From Zoroaster sp. YZ-2022 (lineage: Eukaryota; Echinodermata; Asteroidea; Forcipulatida; Zoroasteridae), in the NCBI GenBank assembly GCA_029582265.1, contig CM055821.1, positions 44,273,694-44,337,693 of the forward strand: a DNA stretch of 64,000 nt, read 5' to 3'. Made by a program: the position numbers and the translations under genes. Numbering within the stretch: position 1 is the first letter of the stretch; every line of letters begins with the position of its first letter. Below, piece by piece: positions 24,701-33,050 of the stretch. The notes under the pieces are model-generated. The model did no database searches and had not been told where the DNA came from. It saw only the letters and a list, made by a program, of their open reading frames with translations.

Positions 24701-27700
24701 TGCAAATGGAAATATTCAACAACAATTCTTAATTGCTTACAAGAATAAACTACAAATTTAATTGCTAATGTAATCATATTTACTAATTTAAAACACATAC
24801 TCCAATTAGTTGCCTAACTTAAAAAATACTTTTGTTATTATGCAGAATACAAGCCAACGAGAAACTCACTACTTGTGTTCTTTCGGGTGACACCATGTAA
24901 TGATCTCTTCTTGGAAGAAGTGATGGCTCTGAGAAGAGCCGGTTGGTTCTCCTGATGACGGCTAGAGCAGACGAGTCGAAACGTTGAGAACAAACTAACC
25001 GGATCTTCTCAGTGCCATCACTTCTTCCAAGAAGAGATTATTACATGGTGTCACCCGAAAGAACTCAAGTATCTATCTTCACCATGCAAAGCCTCAAATC
25101 CTACATTGAGAAACTCACTGTCACAGAGCAAGACCCTTGCGCCACTCCACATACGAATCAATTAAAGATCTACGCCAGGTCTTGGTTTATACTTTGCTCA
25201 AGTACCTGGAACAACATACAATATAATTCTTAAGGGTAATTTTCTAAACGTTTGTGACACTCACCAATTCTCTTGCAAACTGCTTTTTGATCATGCTACC
25301 TAGTTGCACCTCAAAAACAACCTGTAATGTAATGAAAAACAAGAATTAGTTTATGAAAGGGAATAAAAGACATGATTGACAATCCAGGTTTATTCAAGGT
25401 AACAGGTTTCAGGAAGGTAATACATGAACCCAAAGACTGATTAACTCTAACCCTCTCTCTACAGGCATTTCACAGACACCCTGCTGAATGCATCATAATG
25501 CAACAACAGAAAAGTGTGCCGTCTGCTCAATGCAACAAGATCCACCAGCTTAGAACAATGGTTCTTTTGTTCTCTGCTGAGAGCCAGGGATACACTACCA
25601 TTAACGACAACGAAAAGAGGGGGCTCTTGATCAGGAGAAGTTTTTTATTAAGGTCACAGGGCAACTGTTAGCCAATATTACGAAAATGCCTCAAATACAG
25701 TTGGAAAGTTACCTTCTCCGAGCCAGGATCAGCAATGAGCCATTTCTGCAAGACGTCCTCCTCTAAGACAAAGAGGACTCCTTGTCCATCCTCTTGCCCG
25801 GCTGCCAGCACCCTCTGCAGTGTCTGAAATATGAATGAGATGGGCTAGCATTCTATGGGTAGCAAAACCAACAATTCAAGTTTTAAAAATCTTGAATTAA
25901 CCCTAACCTTCCCAAATCCTCCAATATCCTCTTTGCACAACTAGAGGATTTTGAAGGATTGAGGTTATTAGGAAATTGCAGTGGTGAAGGGTTTAGAAGG
26001 ATCGAGGGCAGATGTGATTATTTGCTTGGTGGATAATGGAGGATCGAGGTGATCAGGCTATATTTGACATTAGATGAAAATGGAGGATTGATGTTACATT
26101 GTACAATGTTGGCCTGCCCAAAAAATGATTCTGGAGGATTGAGGTTATTAGGCCAACTTGCCTTTTAGTACATGCACATCCAGGTTTATTGTAGGTATTG
26201 CAAGGTCAGTGCTTGGGTTTATTGCTCCTTGCATGCAGGGAGGGTCCCTGGCCCTGGGCCATGTACATGTATCACAGATTAGAAACACATGTGTGCATAC
26301 ATGTAGTCTGCGTACCAATGGTAGTGATCATTGTGCTTGCCGTCACTGGAGGATTTTGGAGGATTCAGGCAGTGGCCACAAGTAATAAAAACTAGAAGGA
26401 TTCAGGTACTTTTGAGTTTTGAACTTTTTGCTACTGAAGGATATTGGAGGATTGAGGTTGTGTGTTGGCAAGTGGGCTTAGGGAATTAGGGTTAATGTTG
26501 CAGTGCAAACAGTGCAAACACTGCAAACTGATCGATAAGACCTGTGGTGGGGTTTCCAAATGTACAAGCGTAAACTAAATTTATAATTTAGTTGTTTTTT
26601 TCCGGGATAGTATTTTTTTATTTTTTTTTGTATCTAGATTATTTTGGTCCAGATTATTTTTGATTAACCTTTCTATTATCCCATTATTACTTATAAGTGG
26701 ATTAATAAAGACGACACATGTTGCACAGCCGATCAAGAAAGGCTCTAAAAACAGGTTTCCAAAAAGGAAACTGAGCAGCTACAGCCACTAAGTTTATAAT
26801 GTATTTTTTTCTGAGTAAATAATTTTTTATTGTATGTAGCTTTTCTTGTGTAGATTATTTTTTTATGAAATTTCATTCTAATATCTCATTATTATCTCTG
26901 ATAAGCAGGATAAAAACCAAGAAGATCCCATATGCTGCACAACCAACTTAACAACAGCAGGAAAATGAGAATATACAGCCATACACTTAGTGTTAGGTTT
27001 TTTTCTGAAGACGATCAGAGAAAACTGATCAAACCATCAAGTTATCTCACCACCAGTTCTTCATAGAACCAACACTCATTACATCTCTTGAGAGATTGTT
27101 ACATGGTGCTACCGCAAACCTAACTCCTACAGTTTTTTCTGAATTAGTTATTTTAGATATTTTAGTAATTTTAGATCTAGATTTTCTTACGCAGATTAAT
27201 TTAATTAATGGAAATGAGCGAGATTTTCCACAAATAATACTTACAGAAGAGGACTGTGGCCTCTGTGAGCCAAAGAATAGAGATGATACCCTGGCAAACA
27301 CTCCTTGTGAGGGCTTGAGAGAATGACAGCACACCGAGTTCTGAACAAGGAACAAAATACATCACATTCCAGTTTGCAATGCAATGGTTTGCAATGCAAT
27401 GCAATGCAATGCATGCAATGCAATGCAATGCAATGCAATGCAATGCAATGCAATACAATACAATACAATAAAGGCATTTATATAGCGCTCTTACACAAAC
27501 GGTATCACAGCGCTTTACAGTGAGATGCAAGTACAATTTAAAAATACACAGTGCCTAAAATAAATGAGTCTTGAGAGATGTTTTAAATTGACTCAATGAA
27601 GAAGCATGACAGATACCAGATGGTAGTTCATTCCAAATGCTGGGTGCAGCAGTATAGAAACCCTTGTTAGCCGCAGTTAAATGTGTAGTTGGCTTTTTGA

Positions 27701-30700
27701 AGATCCGGGAATCAGAATTTGAACGGAGTCCACTGTGGTTAGGTTGGTATGGTATAATAAGCTCACAGAGATAGGATGGCGCAGAGTAGTCTCAGTAGTT
27801 CAGAGACACTTCAAGATATAACGTGACTTTTCTTTGTCTTTTTACAGGTAATATTTATCAATTTATACTGCAAATCATATTTGTATAAAATACTTCTATT
27901 TTTGGTTTGTAAGTCTTATTTGTTTGTTTTCAGTACTTAACCTGTGTATTGGATCCAGCAAGTGTGAGTAGCAAGAGCTGATTGGTTGTCGTGGCGAGGA
28001 TACACCCGTATGGCTGCATGGAATCAAAAAGAACTTATGAATACTCATCAACAAGTCACAGCAATGGTGACAGGGACCAGTCAAGAATACACAAATCCAC
28101 ATGTACATTTTTTTTTAGACTAAAATATCAGTAGTCTATTACCTACATGAAGTGTGCCAGCCTGCTGTAATCCATACCACAGCATTGTACTCCAAATACG
28201 CACACGCACAATGAGCTTGGTTACAGGTTTTGCTACCCTACCCGGCCTGCATCATGGGATTAGGCACTTGACGCGCAAAGCTAGTTCCTAGAACTAGACT
28301 CAATCTTAAACTAGATGCAGGCGAACCATTCTGTGTGGCGAATGCGCTTAATGCTAATGTGCGCGCACGAGATACAGCTCTCTTACAAGCTGGGTAAGTC
28401 TCCCAGACTGCACTGCTGCTTGTTGAGACCTTGCGTGTCAGTCTGTGGAACAATGAATGGCACAAATACATTGTTCTTGGAGTACTACGTCGTGGACTCA
28501 GTACATGAGTGGCACATGTGTCGGTTATCGACTTCTGACAATGTACATAACATTTTTTCAATTCACAGAAATAACAGCCTCCCATTATTTGATTCCTAGA
28601 TCCGCCCCTGTTAACACCATCAATTTAAATTGCATCTAGCAAGAGCATGTGTACCTCAAACTGAGTCAAGGAGAAGCATTCTTCCCCGTTAAGCTCGGCG
28701 CTGCTCTCTGCATAAGCGCCCTCACTGGCAATGCTTGGCCAGTATCTGACGATGCCCTCTGGAGACACAGCCATGACGGCGACGCTCTGGTTGTCTCTGG
28801 ATGCCGGTATGAGACAGATGAGCTCGGCCTTGTGAGATAGCTCGCTGGGTGGGAGGGAAAGCTCCTTGCAGAAGGTGGCCTGTTGTTATTGACAAGATCA
28901 TTTCAATTAGTAACGGTATCATCACAATCAGAGCAGACTTTCAACAGGGCATGGAATCGGTGTCCTAGTTTAAGATGAATACAGTGACTGAAAATTACTG
29001 GCTCATTTATGCAGCTCAGCATCGGTAATTTGACTGTATCATGTGAAATTATCATTTTCAATCACTGAGTTAATCTTAAAGTAGCACTCCGATTCCATAC
29101 CCTGTTGATCATGATGATATTGTCCCTTTACACGCAGTCACTTTTGGTAAAAGTTTTTTTTTTTTGGGGGGGGGGGGGGATATTGATACAGAGGAGAACT
29201 TGATTTATCAATGTTTTTAAATGAGTTTATAGCCCACCTTTGCAATATGATGGTGCTTGTATCTCCACACGAAGAGCCTCCTGCCGCATAATACACAGGC
29301 CCAGCCTGATGGATCTATACGTACACTAACGCTGGTTGAACCTGTACATTCAATTGCCAACAGAAACATGTTTAGAAATACTTGACTTTGTTCTGTAAAT
29401 AACTACTCACTCAGGTATTAATAGAAAACTTAACCCTTCTACACATGGAGGCCACTCCGATCCACAAAATTCTGTTCTTTAGCAACATTCAGTACGTATG
29501 TACAAGACTGCTGTCCTTTCCAAGTAATCTTACAAAAATCAACTGTGTCACCCAAGGCCACTGTAAATGTTTGAACATATTAGTATGGCCTGCAATGTAT
29601 CAATGGGAGACCACTTTACCCTGCAATCTCAGTGGTGTGACAGTGCACAGAAGGGTAACCATAGGAGGCCACTGGCAACAGCTAATGGCTTGGAGTGGCC
29701 TGAATGGGTTGTTTCGAAAATTGCACTGATTGTAGGATGGTTAATTTGTTAAATTTGTTAAACTTAATTTGTGGTATTTGGAAAGTAATGGAAACGTACG
29801 TTATTGTGTAATTTTTCATAGAAATTACAACAGTTATTAATCATAATAGGTAATACAAACAAATGGTTTTGGAGATGTTTTATAATGTTTTTCCACAGAT
29901 TTACTTGTGGCAACTTTTTGTAATTTGACATAAGAATTCCTTTATAATGCAGCACTTCAGAGTTCAAACACTGGACTAGGTTATTATACGGTTAATATAC
30001 TTGCAGGCAATAGATTTTTGGTATTACATATTTGGAATATTTTAGAAGGAATTATCACAACTGATAAATTACACATGTGCATGTAGGCTAAGCGGCAATA
30101 CTTTCTGCTTTACACTCATCAGATTTACATATACATGACACAATAGCCTGAAGATCTGACGTCACGTTTCGAGGCTTGTGAATTACGCCAGACACCAGCC
30201 TCTCAGTTTGCCTTTACTGGGGGGAGATTCAACTTTGAGCTTGATGGGTGCGATGATGGGTGTCCTCGCGCAATAATCTCCAGCAATATTTGGGTGGCAG
30301 AAGTACGTGCGCATGTAATAGAGTTACATTCATGGGCGAGCCTCAAAGCATTTAGGTGGATCTTTGGCACGACGTATCCAATGAAATCCCTTGAATGGTA
30401 TGCCTAGAGCCTGTCTCTATCCTAAGATAAGATAAAGACAGGCAACCAGTCTAATGACACACTAAGGCCCTGGGATGAGGACAAAACAACAAATCAACTC
30501 ACGGTCTGCCATAGCTAGAGCCTCAGTGATAAGTACAGGGACAGAGGGGCCATAATTCTCCACGATGTAGTGTGCCGTCTCTGCAATCACAGACGTCTGT
30601 AGGACAGAGCGATTTCCAAAGGCTGGACTTCTACATAATTCATAAGAATTTGAACAAATATCCATATTTTTTTTCTTCCAAATTTGCAATTATAACTATA

Positions 30701-33013
30701 ACTCTGATGTCCATAGACAAGGCCATGTTATTGGGACCAACAGATTTCTTTGACCCTAGAACCATGTTCAATGCAACAAGATGCAACAATATTGAATATT
30801 GTTTCCCCTCAGCAGAGAACAAAAGAACCATTCTTCTAGCTGTTGTATCTTGTTGCATTGTACACTTTTCTGTTGTTGCATTTTGTTGCATTCAGCAGTG
30901 TACAGGTCTGTGAAATGCCTGTAGGTGGTTAAGGTTAATGAGTAATTATAAATTCATTTATAAAAAGATTTTTATTCACTCAAAATAATATAGCGCACAC
31001 GTCTCCTCTCATGCTCAGTATGTTTTCTTATAAATTATGTACCTTCTGTTATATCACCTACATGTAGTCTTTTCTAGGCAAAGTCTTCTACCTATATCAG
31101 TACAAGTGCCAAGTTATTGACTTTGTAATATTTTTGAAGATAATTTTTACAAAGTGGCTATTGTTATGGCAGTTATTTAATGCATATTCCAATGACTTGG
31201 CAATAGAGTAACAATTTAGTGTTACATCGCGACTCGCATAACAATAGCCGGTAAGTATGATAACGAGGAATTTAGTGGGTATACCTCAAGAGTGAAAATG
31301 AAATACCACCAGATGAATAATTATCAATGTCGAGTATGGTACGGTACACTAAATTCACGCTTACTAATATTTGCGCACTGTTACTTTTGTTTATTTTTTC
31401 TTTTAATTTGTTAAGCACCGACTTGTTTTACTTGCACAACCAATGCTAACCATGCTAATTTGAATGTCATATTCTCTTTTTCTTACATTACAAGCAACAT
31501 ATTGCAAATAACGCAGTGGCTATTAGGAAAAAATGTCAAACCCAATCACCACTTGTGCACAATGTGTTTGCAAAGAATGTCGTATCCAACTGCCACTTTT
31601 TAAGGGCTAACCCTCCTACTTCTGGTGCCTTTTTCAGACAAGTTGATGCACCATTTGAAACCATTCGTTTTGTGAAACACACAAAGGTGTAGTGTATCCA
31701 CCATTCAAAACCATTTGAATGATTTATAAGCCACTGTGTAGCAACGGCGGATCTAGGCCCAAAGTTTAGGGGGGGCCAAATGCTCAGTGGAGGGGCGTAT
31801 TTGCGAGCGCAAAACGTTTCTGGTGGGGTTTGTTTGTTTTGTGGGTCTAGACGACAATACTTGATTTAGTATGAAATTTCAGTGATAAGCTTTGGATTTG
31901 AACCCGCAACCTTGTGATTGTAGGCTAGGTCCTGCGGTCTAACCACTTGACTAATGCAGGGTTTCCGGAAATGCTTAGCTTCTGGTTGCTCTGAGCGGAC
32001 AAATATTATTCATAAATAGATTAGCTTTTTCCACTGTATATGAGCCCTATAATGGTCGTTGAAATACCTGTATGGCAAAATGTGGCGATTGGAGGAAACA
32101 ACAACAATCAGTTAAAGCAAGAAACTAAAGTTCAATCGATGGACACCGCTTGTGGCGAAGTACTCAATAACCCGAGTGGTGGTTGGGAGACGGTCACGAT
32201 GAGCTTGAAGGAGGATGAGAGACTCCAGGCGATCCTCTCTCATGGTTGAGCATAAAGCAGTCAGGGTACGCTCCACCTTGGAGTGTGCAAGTTGTAAAAG
32301 TTATTAATGCAAATTAATGTTTAAATAAAGCACTTGAAATAATCCATTGATGACACAGAACTCTGGAATTAACGGCAGTTATTATTGATCAAAATTGATC
32401 CTTTCTACAAAAGGGTAGATTTTCAGAAAAACAATCATTGACATGTTTTAAGATATGGCCACTCATCTGGGTTAGGCTGGTGCCGCATGGAGTCCCCAGA
32501 GTGTTATGGTATGTACATACATTATTGTGTAATCTACACAGTGCTGCAAAAACAGCCCACTGTATTTTACGTTGATACTTACTGCTCATATGACGATGGA
32601 AGCGAATCTTTCAAGTCACTGCTCCTGCTCGTACTCACAAGATTGAAATGCATTTTATGCACGCGATGTTCGCGCCAAGTCTAAACGTAGGCCTACATTG
32701 CGGACGTTGCATGGCTCACCTAATATCCAGGAAACCCCACACAACCAGTCGGCGTGTGCATAAGCCATGCATACAATCACCGTGTCGCCTCGTCTAATGC
32801 AGCTTGGCTTAACTGCACAAACTACCATTGCAAATTTTGTGGCAATGTTGGATCGTGAGTAGGATTATGAACACATTCATGTAGCCAATCAGTGTGTTGT
32901 AATTTGCATACTTTAACAAAAGCTGAACGATATAAGCAAGACTTAGCTGCACAAGGAGGGCGTAAAGTTGTGGGGTTTTGTTTTGTCTCTCTTTTTCCCC
33001 CTTTTTTTTCTTC

Positions 33014-33050
<37 letters not shown>

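Noticed and set aside
32040..32249. 69-residue plus-strand frame [20 protein letters not shown]
   Set aside because: Inside the hAT element at 31742-33116, no homology recognised and no transposase motifs.
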